Positions 15,401-24,634 of a stretch of 64,000 nucleotides of DNA are shown piece after piece; positions within the stretch are counted from its first letter, which is position 1, and every line of letters starts with the position of its first letter. The stretch is from assembly GCF_013761005.1 (NCBI RefSeq), contig NZ_JACDUS010000002.1:1-64000 (forward strand), read 5' to 3'. This DNA is from Desulfosalsimonas propionicica. Its GTDB lineage: Bacteria > Desulfobacterota > Desulfobacteria > Desulfobacterales > Desulfosalsimonadaceae. The notes beneath the pieces were generated by a model that did not search any database, was not told the DNA's origin, and worked only from the letters and a program-made list of their open reading frames with translations. Made by a program: the position numbers and the translations under genes.

Positions 15401-15858
15401 CAGAAATCCTCATCCACTTCCGAAAGCACGTCCATGACTTGTTGGGCACTGTTTGCCCGCTTCAGTTTTTCCTTGAAATCCTGATCCCTGAGCAGTTTTG
15501 AAATCCGGGCCAGTACCCGCAGGTGCAGACCCGTGGAATTGTCCGCGCTCAGTAGCAGAAAAAAAATATAAGCGGGTTTGCCGTCCAGGGCATCAAAATT
15601 GACCCCTTTTCGGCTCAAGCCGAATCCGAGCACCAGGGATTCAATTCCGTTGATTTTGCCGTGGGGAATGGCAATGCCGTCGCCGATGCCAGTGCTGCCC
15701 AGCCGCTCGCGTTCGATAAGTACCCGGACGATATTGCGCTGCTCCAGGCCGGTCAGGGCGGCCACCGGCTCTGTAAGCTCGTCGATAACCCCTTTTTTAT
15801 CCGTTGCCTGCAGGTTGGTCAGGATCGTGTCCGCGGTAATGTAATCAAGTATTTTCAT
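15400..15858 (-). CDS. ptsN: Nitrogen-regulatory PTS EIIA (PtsN)
   Basis: PtsN is the output phosphocarrier of the regulatory PTS. The 152-residue product has the phosphorylatable histidine in the motif GIAIPHGK and the typical fold of EIIA of the fructose/nitrogen type. The ATG at 15858 starts on the typical MKILDYI; a longer frame from 15891 adds 11 residues with no support. It sits between hpf and rapZ, in the standard rpoN neighbourhood. Confidence 0.93.
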   Translation of the reverse strand: MKILDYITADTILTNLQATDKKGVIDELTEPVAALTGLEQRNIVRVLIERERLGSTGIGDGIAIPHGKINGIESLVLGFGLSRKGVNFDALDGKPAYIFFLLLSADNSTGLHLRVLARISKLLRDQDFKEKLKRANSAQQVMDVLSEVDEDF

Positions 15859-15918
15859 AACATTGCACCCTGTTTGCGCGGTGCCGGCCAATTGCCGTCC
15901 GGCACCGGTGCTTCGGTG

Positions 15919-16464
15919 TTATCCCAGGGGCTGAATCAGTCCGAGATCCCCGTCATTGCGTCGGTAAAGCACATTGATTTGGTTGGTCCGGGCGTTTCTG
16001 AATACCAGAAAATTATCGGAAATCAGGTCCATCTGCATTATGGCTTCTTCCACGTCCATGGGTTTGTATTCAAGGTTCTGGACAATGACGCTGGCGCCCG
16101 GGGCTTCTTCCGGGGACTCGTCCCCGCTTGGCATTGCCGCCGGCTCCGGGCTTCTGTCCTCGCCCCGGCCGCCCTGGCGATGATTTTTGATTTTGGCTTT
16201 TTGTTTTTTGATCTGCTTTTCAAGCTTGTCCAGGGCCAGGTCAATGGAGGAATACATATCATTGGATTTTTCCCGGCAAACAATGTTGAGCCGGTCGCCG
16301 GTCACGCGGATTTCTGCGATATGACGGATCTTTTCCACGGAGAGCACCACCTGTGCTTCCGCCGGATTGTCCAGGAGCTTGTCCATGCGGTCGAGTTTGC
16401 TGGAAACATAAGATTTCAGGTGATCGGAGGGATCAAGGTTTTTGAATGTCACGGATGTTTGCAT
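15919..16464 (-). CDS. hpf: Long-form ribosome hibernation promoting factor
   Basis: The 181-residue protein has the RaiA/HPF beta-alpha-beta domain at residues 1-105, a basic, low-complexity linker, and a C-terminal dimerisation domain (about 125-178) with the conserved PMDVEEAIMQM segment. The two-domain form directly drives 100S ribosome dimer formation in stationary phase. The ATG follows GGAGGCAGG. It is 18 bases downstream of rpoN, the usual partner. Confidence 0.94.
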   Translation of the reverse strand: MQTSVTFKNLDPSDHLKSYVSSKLDRMDKLLDNPAEAQVVLSVEKIRHIAEIRVTGDRLNIVCREKSNDMYSSIDLALDKLEKQIKKQKAKIKNHRQGGRGEDRSPEPAAMPSGDESPEEAPGASVIVQNLEYKPMDVEEAIMQMDLISDNFLVFRNARTNQINVLYRRNDGDLGLIQPLG

Positions 16465-16482
16465 GGGTACCTGCCTCCTTGA

Positions 16483-17907
16483 TTAGGGTTGTTTACGCTT
16501 GCTTGATGGAAGAACCCCCATTATTTCCCTGTACTTGGCAACGGTCCGACGGGCGATGCGGATGCCGGATGCCGCCTCGAGCATGTCGGCGATTTTTTTA
16601 TCGCTGTAGGGCTTTTTGGGGTTTTCTCCGGCAATAATCTTTCTCATTTCCTCCTGTACGCTGGCCGAGGCAATGGTGTTGCCGTCAGCCCGGTTAATGG
16701 AGCTGTTGAAAAAGAACTTGAGTTCGAAGATGCCATGCGGGGTATGGGCGTATTTGTTGGTGGTCACACGGCTGATGGTGGACTCATGCATGTTGATGTC
16801 TTCTGCCACGTCCCGCAGGACCATGGGTTTTAAATGAGCGATGCCCTGGTCGAAAAAATCGCGCTGGAATTTGACGATGCTGACCATGACGTTGTAGATG
16901 GTCCGCCGCCGCTGCTGAATGCTTTTGATGAGCCACTCGGCAGACCTGAGCCGGTCGCGCAGATAAGTGCGCGTATCTTTGGCAATGGGTTCTCCTTTGC
17001 GCACGGCCTGGCGGTAGTAGGAATTGATGTGCAGCTGGGGGATTTCGTCGTCGTTTAGCATAACGATATAATCGTCGCCTTCCCTGTACACGTAGACGTC
17101 CGGGGTGATGTAGATCTGATCCTCGTCGCCGTAGCGGAATCCGGGCCTGGGATCGAGCTGGCGGATGAGCTCGATGGCTGCAGACAGGGTTTCCATGCTG
17201 CATTTCAGCTCGCGGGCAATGACCTGATAGCGTTTGTTCTCCAGGTTATTGATGTGATCGCGCAACAGTGCCTCTACAACAGGATCTACAATGCCGAACT
17301 GCCGGGCCTGAATCAGCAGGCACTCGCTTAAGTCCCTGGCGCAGATGCCCGGCGGATCAAAGGTCTGCATCACATAAAGCACGTCTTTGACCTGTGAAAC
17401 ATCGGTTTCGGCCATTTGGGCGACATCTTCCAGGGGGACGTCAAGGTAGCCGTATTTGTTCAGGTTGCCGATGATCAGGCTTCCAATGGCTTCCTGCTCG
17501 GCCGTGGGCCGGGTCATGAGCAGCTGCCAGCGCAAATGATCGTAAAGGTTTGTCCGGCTGGCGGTAAAGGCCTCGTAATTGGGCGCCTCCTTTTCCTCGG
17601 ACTCATAGTGAACCCGTCCCGTGGAGCTGTATTCGTCCATGTACTGCTGCCAGTCAAGCCGCTCGTCAAATGATTCCTCCATTGTGATTTCCCTGGCATC
17701 CGCGGCTTCAGGCGTTTCCGCCGGGGTTTCCTCGGGCGTTTCCACGGTCTCTGATTCTTCCAGGGTGGGATTGCTTTCCAGTTCCTGCTGAACCATTTCC
17801 ACGAGTTCCAGGCGTGATAACTGCAGAAGCTTGATGGCCATCTGCAGCTGCGGAGTCATAACAAGATGCTGCTGGAGTTTTAAGTTCTGTTGGAGTTCGA
17901 TTGCCAT
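16483..17907 (-). CDS. rpoN: RNA polymerase sigma-54 factor
   Basis: The 474-residue protein is sigma-54. It has the Q-rich region I at the N-terminus (LQLQQ-type repeats, residues 1-50), an acidic region II (about 55-110), the core-binding region III, and the C-terminal helix-turn-helix with the RpoN box ARRTVAKYRE about 18 residues from the end. The ATG at 17907 starts on MAIELQQ; a longer frame that begins inside lptB is rejected. It is one base downstream of lptB. Sigma-54 will serve the three enhancer-binding proteins in this window (302, 5209 and 25935) and the -24/-12 promoters at 1916 and 6759. Confidence 0.97.
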   Translation of the reverse strand: MAIELQQNLKLQQHLVMTPQLQMAIKLLQLSRLELVEMVQQELESNPTLEESETVETPEETPAETPEAADAREITMEESFDERLDWQQYMDEYSSTGRVHYESEEKEAPNYEAFTASRTNLYDHLRWQLLMTRPTAEQEAIGSLIIGNLNKYGYLDVPLEDVAQMAETDVSQVKDVLYVMQTFDPPGICARDLSECLLIQARQFGIVDPVVEALLRDHINNLENKRYQVIARELKCSMETLSAAIELIRQLDPRPGFRYGDEDQIYITPDVYVYREGDDYIVMLNDDEIPQLHINSYYRQAVRKGEPIAKDTRTYLRDRLRSAEWLIKSIQQRRRTIYNVMVSIVKFQRDFFDQGIAHLKPMVLRDVAEDINMHESTISRVTTNKYAHTPHGIFELKFFFNSSINRADGNTIASASVQEEMRKIIAGENPKKPYSDKKIADMLEAASGIRIARRTVAKYREIMGVLPSSKRKQP

Positions 17908-17908
17908 A

Positions 17909-18634
17909 TCAGAGTCTGAACTTTTCTCCCAGGTAGATTTCTCGGGCAACAGGGCTTTGGGCGATCTTTTCCGGGCCGCCCGACTCGATTACCTCGCCGT
18001 TGTTTAAAATATAGGCCTTGTCACACACGCCCAGGGTTTCCCGAACGTTGTGGTCTGAAATCAGGATTCCGATACCCCGCCGGCTCAGATGTGAAATGAT
18101 ATTTTGAATATCGATCACCGCCAATGGATCAATGCCGGCAAAGGGCTCGTCAAGCAGAATAAAGGCCGGATCCGTGGCCAGTGCCCGGCTGATTTCCAGC
18201 CGCCGGCGTTCTCCGCCGGAAAGCACTCCGGCTTTCTGCGCCGATAGCCGTTTGATGCCTAGCTCGTCGAGCAGTTCATCAGCTTTCTGCTCCTGCTCGG
18301 CCCTGGATATCGGCAGGGTTTCGAGAATTGCCAGCAGGTTGTCGCGTACGTTGAGCTTTTTGAATACCGACGGTTCCTGGGGCAGATATCCCACCCCTTT
18401 GCGGGCCCGGACGTGCATGGGATCCTCGCTGATGTCTGCATCATCGAGAAACACATGGCCGCCGTCAGGGCGGATCAGGCCAACGGTCATATAAAAAGTG
18501 GTGGTCTTTCCCGCCCCGTTGGGTCCCAAAAGCCCCACCACCTCGCCTCCGGTCAGGTTCAGGTCGACCTGATCGACCACTTTTCGGCCATGATAGGTCT
18601 TTACCAGGCTTTTTAAATTCAGGGTTCGGGTCAT
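17909..18634 (-). CDS. lptB: Lipopolysaccharide export ATPase LptB
   Basis: This 241-residue ABC ATPase powers extraction of lipopolysaccharide from the inner membrane with LptFG. Walker A is GPNGAGKTT at about residues 36-44, the signature is LSGGERRR, and Walker B is FILLDEPFAG, followed by the switch histidine in ISDHN. Its ATG overlaps the lptA stop as ATGA. It lies in the lptC-lptA-lptB-rpoN order typical of Gram-negative bacteria. Confidence 0.96.
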   Translation of the reverse strand: MTRTLNLKSLVKTYHGRKVVDQVDLNLTGGEVVGLLGPNGAGKTTTFYMTVGLIRPDGGHVFLDDADISEDPMHVRARKGVGYLPQEPSVFKKLNVRDNLLAILETLPISRAEQEQKADELLDELGIKRLSAQKAGVLSGGERRRLEISRALATDPAFILLDEPFAGIDPLAVIDIQNIISHLSRRGIGILISDHNVRETLGVCDKAYILNNGEVIESGGPEKIAQSPVAREIYLGEKFRL

Positions 18635-19236
18635 GGCTTTCGGGCTTTGCTGGTTTTTGTTTTGTCCTGATTGTCCGCGCCGGATTCGGATTCAAAAACA
18701 GCTTCCACCCGTTTGCCCGCATCTGAGCTGACCACGATTTCCCCGGTTTCCCGCTGCAGGGTGACCTTTCTGCCGACAATGGCGTTGCCGTTGTTTTTGA
18801 TTTCCACGCGTTCGCCTGTCAGGGTCAGCAGGCCGTCATCTGCGGTATATACGGCTTTTTGGCTTGTGGCGGTTTGCTCGTCTGTATAGATAACCACGCT
18901 GCCTTCGGCTTCCATGCGCTGGATACTGCTTTCGCTCATGCCGGACTGACCGGGCTGGGCGCCTTCTTCGGCCTTGTAGAAAATTTTAAGCCGGTCGGAT
19001 TTGATTTCGGTTTTTCCCTGAACCGCGTGGGCTTTGCCGATAAATTCGGCACTGTTTTCATTGCTTTTAATCACCATTTTATCCGAAGTGATGTGAATGC
19101 GGCCTTCATCGGGCTGAAACAGCCCGGGCTTTTGTGCCCGGCAGGGCCAGGCTGTCATAAGGGTGATCAGAATCGCCGCAATGGCAAAGATTCCGGCAGG
19201 ATTCGGGCTGTTTTTGCGCGCTTTGTCTTTATTCAA
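18631..19236 (-). CDS. lptA: Lipopolysaccharide transport periplasmic protein LptA
   Basis: LptA bridges the inner and outer membranes and carries lipopolysaccharide. The mature part (about residues 45-185) has the repeating OstA-like beta-strand pattern, for example ITSDKMVIKSNENSAEFIGK. The frame is open far upstream (to 19431) but that part overlaps lptC. No ATG lies near the hydrophobic segment at about 16-34 of this model. I place the start at the TTG at 19236, which overlaps the end of lptC, has GGATGGA upstream and gives a normal signal peptide ending around CRAQ. The start is therefore tentative. A lysine-rich C-terminal tail follows the domain. Confidence 0.85.
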   Translation of the reverse strand: MNKDKARKNSPNPAGIFAIAAILITLMTAWPCRAQKPGLFQPDEGRIHITSDKMVIKSNENSAEFIGKAHAVQGKTEIKSDRLKIFYKAEEGAQPGQSGMSESSIQRMEAEGSVVIYTDEQTATSQKAVYTADDGLLTLTGERVEIKNNGNAIVGRKVTLQRETGEIVVSSDAGKRVEAVFESESGADNQDKTKTSKARKP

Positions 19237-19792
19237 CAGGATCCATCCATGACTTGACGTGACCTTCAAGGGTGACTTGGTCTTTTTGGAGCTCAACTGT
19301 TGCCGAGTCACCGGAAATCCGCATATTTTCTCCGTGAATAACCACTTTCTGATCTGTATACAATATATGTAACTCATGCTCATAATGCAAGCTTTCGGTC
19401 CTGAGCTCATATCCGGGATAACGGGCCACAACCGATTTTTCCACCGTCATGTCCCGGGTTTTGGTGTCAAGTTTCCCGGTGTCTGCAAAAAGTTTGACCT
19501 CGGTACCGTCTGAGTCAAACGCGGTCATTTCAATATCTGTGAGCACAGCTTTGTTTTGATCCGAATAGATTTCCGCAGTGGCGGCATTCAGCACCCATTC
19601 GGTTTTTCCGTCCCGTGTGGCTGTATGCTCAAATCCGTTTATGGTCAGGGCCGCTTCCGAGGTGTTTTTCTTTTCGGTCTGTTCCTCGTAGTCGGTCTGC
19701 ATGCGAAACCGCACAAACACCGTTGCCAGCAGCACGGCGATCACAACGATGGCCAGTAATCCGGCCTGTTTGTATCGGGTCCGGTGTTTCAT
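19229..19792 (-). CDS. lptC: LptC, lipopolysaccharide export inner-membrane protein
   Basis: The 187-residue protein has a single N-terminal transmembrane segment (about residues 9-30) followed by a periplasmic beta-jellyroll domain, with the LptC-type pattern in which a soluble strand array hands lipid from LptFG to LptA. The ATG at 19792 begins MKHRTRYKQ and is preferred over an in-frame upstream codon within the repeat border. The mobile repeat at 19809-19957 lies directly upstream, between this gene and kdsC. Confidence 0.88.
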   Translation of the reverse strand: MKHRTRYKQAGLLAIVVIAVLLATVFVRFRMQTDYEEQTEKKNTSEAALTINGFEHTATRDGKTEWVLNAATAEIYSDQNKAVLTDIEMTAFDSDGTEVKLFADTGKLDTKTRDMTVEKSVVARYPGYELRTESLHYEHELHILYTDQKVVIHGENMRISGDSATVELQKDQVTLEGHVKSWMDPVE

Positions 19793-19808
19793 TAAAAGGT
19801 TCAAGGTT

Positions 19809-19957
19809 GATGGCACCGTAAAAAGTCTGATTTCAGATGGTGCCGTAAAAAGTTCAAGATCAAGGCTTGCGCAATTTCGAAGAATGCAGCGTACTGATCT
19901 GTACGTGAAATTCTGAGAAACTGCGCGTAACGCAGATATTGGATTTTTACGGCGCCA
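19809..19957. mobile_element. MITE-like palindromic element, copy A
   Basis: The 149-bp sequence has inverted ends (GATGGCACCGTAAAAAGT at the left, ATTTTTACGGCGCCA at the right) and an inner palindrome around GTAC-TGATCT-GTAC. It is nearly identical to the reverse complement of the element at 56688-56837. Directly repeated TCAAGGTT flanks it at 19801-19808 and 19958-19965, as expected for target duplication. A second copy of the end motif lies just inside the left end. It encodes no protein and would need a transposase from elsewhere. It sits between kdsC and lptC inside the operon. Confidence 0.85.
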
Positions 19958-19975
19958 TCAAGGTTCCTTCGGGAT

Positions 19976-20500
19976 TTACGTCCGGTTTAGCCAGCGGGAA
20001 ATGATGGATTCCCACAAACCCTGTGCCGAAAGAATGCGTTCGCAAACCTCCCGGACAGCCCCCCGGCCTCCCGGCTGTTTTGTGACCATGTCTGCGTGCT
20101 GCCGGACGACTTCATGGGCATCTCCAACGGCCACGGCCAGGCCGACCCGGTCCATGATGGCCAGGTCCACGAGATCGTCTCCCACAAAAGCGGTCTGGGC
20201 CGGGCTGCATCCGGCCTGCGCAACAATTGATGTCAGAAGCGCCTGCTTGTCCTTGACGCCTGTATGGCAATAATCAATGTTGAGTTCCGCGGCCCTGCGG
20301 TCTACAGCCGCGGATTTGCGTCCGGAGACAAGGCCCACCCGGATGCCGCCCTCCCGGGCCATGCGGATGCCCAGGCCGTCTTTAACATCAAAGGTTTTTG
20401 CTTCATCGCCGTCTGTAAAATAGAGAATCCGGCCGCTGGTGAGCACCCCGTCGACATCGAGCAGCAGCACCCGGATTTGCTGGAGTTTTTCTTCAAGCAT
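19976..20500 (-). CDS. kdsC: 3-deoxy-D-manno-octulosonate 8-phosphate phosphatase (KdsC)
   Basis: The 174-residue HAD-family C0-type phosphatase removes phosphate from Kdo-8-phosphate. The catalytic aspartates lie in LLLDVDGVLTSG (about 13-24), the third motif is the lysine of GVKDK, and the fourth is FVGDDLVDL. The lack of a cap domain matches KdsC, which works as a tetramer. It starts one base after the kdsA stop codon. Together they make Kdo for lipid A core. Confidence 0.94.
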   Translation of the reverse strand: MLEEKLQQIRVLLLDVDGVLTSGRILYFTDGDEAKTFDVKDGLGIRMAREGGIRVGLVSGRKSAAVDRRAAELNIDYCHTGVKDKQALLTSIVAQAGCSPAQTAFVGDDLVDLAIMDRVGLAVAVGDAHEVVRQHADMVTKQPGGRGAVREVCERILSAQGLWESIISRWLNRT

Positions 20501-20501
20501 G

Positions 20502-21335
20502 TTAGGGGTTTCTCTCCGGTTTGATCAATGCATTGTTGATGGCTTTGAGTTGATTGAGCAGAGGCTCGAGTTCATCCAGGCGAATGGAGTTGGGGCCGTC
20601 TGACAATGCCTTGTCCGGTTCCGGATGGACTTCCAGAAACAGGCCGTCTGCCCCGGCGGCAATGGCTGCCTTTGCCAGAATGGGGGCAAACTGGCGCTGG
20701 CCTGCGGATGCGCCACCGGCACCGCCGGGCAGCTGAACGCTGTGAGTGGCATCAAAGATCACAGGGCATCCCAGTGACTGCATGATGGGAATGCTTCGAA
20801 AATCGGCAACCAGGTTGTTATAACCAAAAGATGCGCCCCTTTCGGTCAGAAGGACCTGCGGGTTTCCGGCAGATCTGGCTTTTTTTGCAACATGATCCAT
20901 GTCCCAGGGCGCCAGAAATTGTCCCTTTTTAATATTTAAGGGCCTGTTTGTCCGGGCAGCGGCCACGATCAGGTCGGTCTGGCGGCACAAAAAAGCCGGG
21001 ATCTGCAACACGTCGAGCACTTCGGCAGCAAGCTCGGCCTCAGAGGGGCTGTGAACATCAGACATCACGGCCACATCCAGTTCCAGGCCAATTTCGGAGA
21101 GGATTTCCAGGCCCTGCTTGATGCCCGGGCCCCGGAATGAATCAATGGATGTCCGGTTGGCCTTGTCATAGGACGCCTTGAAGATAAACGGTATGTCAAG
21201 CCGTTTGGTGATCTCTTTTAAAGAGCGGGCGATCTGCATGACGCCTGTGTAATCTTCGATTACGCAGGGTCCGGCCACCAGAACGAAAGGGCGGCCGCTG
21301 CCCGCGGAAAAGTTTTTGATCTGAACTTCTGTCAT
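20502..21335 (-). CDS. kdsA: 3-deoxy-8-phosphooctulonate synthase (KdsA)
   Basis: This 277-residue TIM-barrel enzyme condenses phosphoenolpyruvate with arabinose 5-phosphate. Family features include LVAGPCVIED near residue 20, FKASYDKANRTS (about 53-64), TERGASFGYNNLV and DATHSVQLPGG. The cysteine in AGPC is a metal ligand in the metal-dependent class, though I cannot assign the class firmly. It is the first gene of the leftward kds-lpt-rpoN operon. No CTP synthase gene precedes it, unlike the enterobacterial order. Confidence 0.95.
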   Translation of the reverse strand: MTEVQIKNFSAGSGRPFVLVAGPCVIEDYTGVMQIARSLKEITKRLDIPFIFKASYDKANRTSIDSFRGPGIKQGLEILSEIGLELDVAVMSDVHSPSEAELAAEVLDVLQIPAFLCRQTDLIVAAARTNRPLNIKKGQFLAPWDMDHVAKKARSAGNPQVLLTERGASFGYNNLVADFRSIPIMQSLGCPVIFDATHSVQLPGGAGGASAGQRQFAPILAKAAIAAGADGLFLEVHPEPDKALSDGPNSIRLDELEPLLNQLKAINNALIKPERNP

Positions 21336-21560
21336 TGAAAAATTGATCCTTTTGGTTGATTTGCCGGGTCATGGCCTTTGCACGCCAGCCGCTTGTATCA
21401 TTGGCCGGCTTCGGGCGCCGGCAAAATCCATGCCTCCTGTTACCCCGCGTGCCGGTAAAAGTCAAGATTCGAAAATAAGGCCTTGCCTCCGGGCCGGCGA
21501 GCTGTTAAAAATAGCTTTCGTTTACCGGGTATCCAATTAAATTTCAGGGATCAATCATAT

Positions 21561-22955
21561 ATGGGTTTTAAAAAACGCAGGGAACGGGGCAAAGGTCTGA
21601 AATACAGCCTGGCGGCTGTTTTGATAACAATGGTGGCCGTATCAGCGGTCTGGCTGCTGATGGTGAAATTCGAGGGCAGGGCACCGGAGATTGAACTCGA
21701 CATGTCTGATTCGTTTATTGGCGCCGATGCCGCAGTTTCCGGCACAATCACCGATGAAAAATCGGGGATCCGCAAGCTCTGGATCGCCGTAATCCAAAAC
21801 GACAGGGAAACCGTTCTCAAAGAGGAATCCGACTTTTCCGGCACGCAGCAAGGCCCGCCCAGGCAGAGGCGTTTTGAGGTGGATTTAAATGCCGGGAAAC
21901 TGGATCTCAAGGATGGAAAGGCCCTGTTGCGCATCGCTGCCTGGGATCATTCCTGGCGCGGCTGGTTTTCCGGTAATCAGGCCTATCTGGAAAAAGAAAT
22001 TACCATTGATACCCAGCCGCCGCGGGTGGAGGTCATCAGCCGGCAGCACAATATCCGGCCCGGCGGATCGGGTCTGGCTGTCTATCGGATGTCCGAGAAT
22101 TGTCCGGAGCACGGGGTCGTGGTGGGAGATCATTTTTTTCCCGGCCACAAGGGCTATTTTGATGACCCGGAGCTGGCGGTTTGCTTTTTTGCGCTGGCCC
22201 ATGATCAGGACAGGGACACGAAGCTGCATGTGCAGGCTCTTGATCCGGCGGGCAATGCCGGCCGGGGCGGGTTTTATTACCATATCCGCAACAAAAGCTT
22301 TGACGCCGAACCCCTGCCGGTTTCCGACCGTTTCCTGTCCCGGATTCTGCCGGAGTTTCAAAGTGAGGACGGTTTTCCGGCTGATGCCGGCGCCCTGGAA
22401 CAATTCTTGTTTGTCAACCGCGAGCTGCGCAAAAAAAACAACCGCACCATCCTTGCCCCTGGCCGGTCTCCGGATGAGCAGATGCACTGGCAGGGGGGCT
22501 TTTCCAGGCTTCCCAATGCCGCAAGAAAGGCCAGTTTCGCCGACCACCGGACCTATGTTTACAACGGGGAAAAAATCGATGAGCAGATCCACATGGGCAT
22601 TGATCTGGCCTCTGTGAGCCAGGCGCCGGTGCCTGCGGCAAATGCGGGCAAAGTTGCCTTTGTGGGCAGAGCCGGCATCTACGGCAACGTGGTGATCATC
22701 GATCATGGCTTTGGCCTGTTTTCCGTGTATGCCCATTTGAGCCGCAGCAGTGTATCAGAGGGGCAGATGGTGGAAAAAAACGATATTATCGGGGGCACCG
22801 GAGCCACCGGTTTGGCCGGGGGGGATCACCTGCATTACGGCATGTTTGTTCATGATGTGTTTGTGGATCCCATGGAATGGTGGGATTCGCAATGGATACA
22901 AAATAACATCACAGGCAAGCTGGAACATGCCCGGGAGCTTGCAAAAAACAACTGA
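21561..22955 (+). CDS. Membrane-anchored M23-family metallopeptidase
   Basis: The 464-residue protein is a LytM/M23 peptidoglycan peptidase. A basic N-terminus and one transmembrane segment (about residues 15-35) anchor it to the inner membrane. A long beta-rich periplasmic region (about 40-310) holds Ig-like patterns with DMSD...GADAAVSGTI. The C-terminal M23 domain has zinc ligands H344 and D348 in HMGID and H425 of HLH, with H392 in YAHLS and H423 as catalytic residues, so it looks active. It is likely a murein endopeptidase or a partner for an amidase. The ATG at 21561 is chosen over the GTG/ATG options at 21483 because it starts at the basic, hydrophobic leader. Confidence 0.88.
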   Translation: MGFKKRRERGKGLKYSLAAVLITMVAVSAVWLLMVKFEGRAPEIELDMSDSFIGADAAVSGTITDEKSGIRKLWIAVIQNDRETVLKEESDFSGTQQGPPRQRRFEVDLNAGKLDLKDGKALLRIAAWDHSWRGWFSGNQAYLEKEITIDTQPPRVEVISRQHNIRPGGSGLAVYRMSENCPEHGVVVGDHFFPGHKGYFDDPELAVCFFALAHDQDRDTKLHVQALDPAGNAGRGGFYYHIRNKSFDAEPLPVSDRFLSRILPEFQSEDGFPADAGALEQFLFVNRELRKKNNRTILAPGRSPDEQMHWQGGFSRLPNAARKASFADHRTYVYNGEKIDEQIHMGIDLASVSQAPVPAANAGKVAFVGRAGIYGNVVIIDHGFGLFSVYAHLSRSSVSEGQMVEKNDIIGGTGATGLAGGDHLHYGMFVHDVFVDPMEWWDSQWIQNNITGKLEHARELAKNN

Positions 22956-23026
22956 GCCCGGCAATGACGGCTCCCGCAGGGTTGATCCGGTTTTTTCAGG
23001 AAAATCATCAACGATATTGTTAAAAA

Positions 23027-23680
23027 TTGAAAAAAAAATCAGAATCCCAGCAAATCCCGGATGAGGACGGTGCCAAAACCAAAAGCCGACTGCGGGAAAA
23101 TCTTGAAGCCATTGCCATTGCCGTTGTGCTGGCCCTTTTTATCCGGGCGTTTGTGGTCCAGGCATTCAAAATCCCTTCCGGGTCCATGGAACCCACTTTG
23201 CAGGTGGGCGATCACATCCTGGTTAACAAGTTTATCTACGGCATTCGGCTGCCGGTCACCAATACCAAGATGATACCGGTGAGCAGCCCGGAACGCGGGG
23301 ATATTGTGGTGTTTGAATATCCGGTGGAGCCGGACAAGGATTTTATCAAGCGGGTTGTGGCGGTGCCCGGCGATGTTGTTGAAATCCGGGACAAAAAGGT
23401 GTATGTCAATGGGCGGCTTGTTGACCAGTACACGGTCAAGCATACGGAAAAAAGGGTACTGCCGGGCGCGGTCAATGCCAGGGACAACTTCGGCCCGGTC
23501 ACCGTGCCGGAAGACGCTTATTTTGCGTTGGGGGACAACCGGGACAACAGTTATGACAGCCGTTTTTGGGGCTTTGTAAAAGACTCGGCCATCAAGGGAG
23601 AGGCCTTTATCATTTACTGGTCCTGGGATAAGGACAACTTCGGGGTCCGGTGGGGCCGCATCGGCGAAGTGCTGCACTAA
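23027..23680 (+). CDS. lepB: Signal peptidase I
   Basis: LepB cleaves Sec and Tat signal peptides at the outer face of the inner membrane. The 217-residue protein has one transmembrane segment (about 26-46), catalytic Ser53 in PSGSMEPTL, catalytic Lys108 in DFIKRVVAVPGD, and the conserved C-terminal GDNRDNSYDSR box. No in-frame ATG precedes the domain, so the TTG at 23027 is the probable start, though its ribosome binding site is weak. It lies 71 bases after the M23 gene and 15 bases before pyrB. Confidence 0.94.
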   Translation: MKKKSESQQIPDEDGAKTKSRLRENLEAIAIAVVLALFIRAFVVQAFKIPSGSMEPTLQVGDHILVNKFIYGIRLPVTNTKMIPVSSPERGDIVVFEYPVEPDKDFIKRVVAVPGDVVEIRDKKVYVNGRLVDQYTVKHTEKRVLPGAVNARDNFGPVTVPEDAYFALGDNRDNSYDSRFWGFVKDSAIKGEAFIIYWSWDKDNFGVRWGRIGEVLH

Positions 23681-23695
23681 TCAGGAAGCCTGCCC

Positions 23696-24634
23696 ATGCA
23701 GTGGACAAAAAAGGACGTGCTCGACATTGAATCACTTTCGGTGGATGAAATTGAATTCATCTTTGAAACCGCCTTTGGTTTAAGGGAGATTTCAGAGCGG
23801 CCCATCAAGAAAGTGCCCACCCTCCGCGGCCAGACCATTGTTCTGCTGTTTCTGGAACCCAGTACCCGGACCCGGGTTTCCTTTGACATCGCCGCCAAGC
23901 GGCTTTCGGCAGACAGCATTGCCATTGCCGCGGCTTCCAGCAGCATTGTAAAGGGGGAAACCCTGATTGACACGGCCAGAAATCTGCAGGCCATGAAGCC
24001 TGACATTCTGGTGGTCCGTCATTCTTCGGCCGGGGCCCCGCATCTGCTGGCGCGCAATCTCGATATTTCCGTGATAAATGCCGGAGACGGCATGCACGCC
24101 CATCCCACCCAGGCATTGCTGGACATGATGACCGTAAAGGAAAATAAGGGCCGCATAGATGGGTTAAAGGTTTCCATTATCGGAGATATCGCTCACAGCC
24201 GCGTGGCCCGGTCCAATATCGCCGGGTTTACGAAAATGGGCGCCAGGGTAAGTGTTGCCGGCCCCCCCACTATGATGCCCGCCGGCATTGAGCAGTTGGG
24301 GGCATATGTGGCACCGGATATGGATGCCGCGGTTTCAGAGGCGGATGTGATCATTCTGCTGCGGATTCAAAAAGAGCGCCAACGGCGCTTTTTGTTTCCA
24401 TCGGAACGGGAATATGCCGCCCGGTACGGGCTGAATGCCGCCCGGCTGCGCCGGATCAAGCCGGATGCGCTGATTCTGCATCCCGGTCCCATCAACCGGG
24501 GCGTGGAAATTGCCCCGGAGGCGGCAGACGGGCCGCATTCCGTGATTCTGGATCAGGTGACCAACGGGGTGGCCCTGCGCATGGCCCTTTTTTATCTGCT
24601 GGCAGGAGGTGTGCGGGATGCAAATGTGGATTAA
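23696..24634 (+). CDS. pyrB: Aspartate carbamoyltransferase catalytic subunit
   Basis: This enzyme joins carbamoyl phosphate and aspartate in pyrimidine synthesis. The 312-residue chain has the carbamoyl-phosphate motif [10 protein letters not shown] (about 53-62), the HPTQALLD motif, and the aspartate-binding RIQKER loop. No PyrI regulatory subunit is seen. The reading frame overlaps pyrC by 17 bases, which points to translational coupling. Confidence 0.96.
   Translation: MQWTKKDVLDIESLSVDEIEFIFETAFGLREISERPIKKVPTLRGQTIVLLFLEPSTRTRVSFDIAAKRLSADSIAIAAASSSIVKGETLIDTARNLQAMKPDILVVRHSSAGAPHLLARNLDISVINAGDGMHAHPTQALLDMMTVKENKGRIDGLKVSIIGDIAHSRVARSNIAGFTKMGARVSVAGPPTMMPAGIEQLGAYVAPDMDAAVSEADVIILLRIQKERQRRFLFPSEREYAARYGLNAARLRRIKPDALILHPGPINRGVEIAPEAADGPHSVILDQVTNGVALRMALFYLLAGGVRDANVD

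Noticed and set aside
18631-19431. Long lptA product with an extra 65 residues
   Set aside because: The extension lies inside lptC and lacks a signal peptide at its own start; a TTG at 19236 gives a normal LptA.
21885-22736. 283-codon minus-strand frame opposite the M23 peptidase
   Set aside because: The plus-strand gene has clear zinc ligands and a membrane anchor. The minus frame has no start signal or homology.
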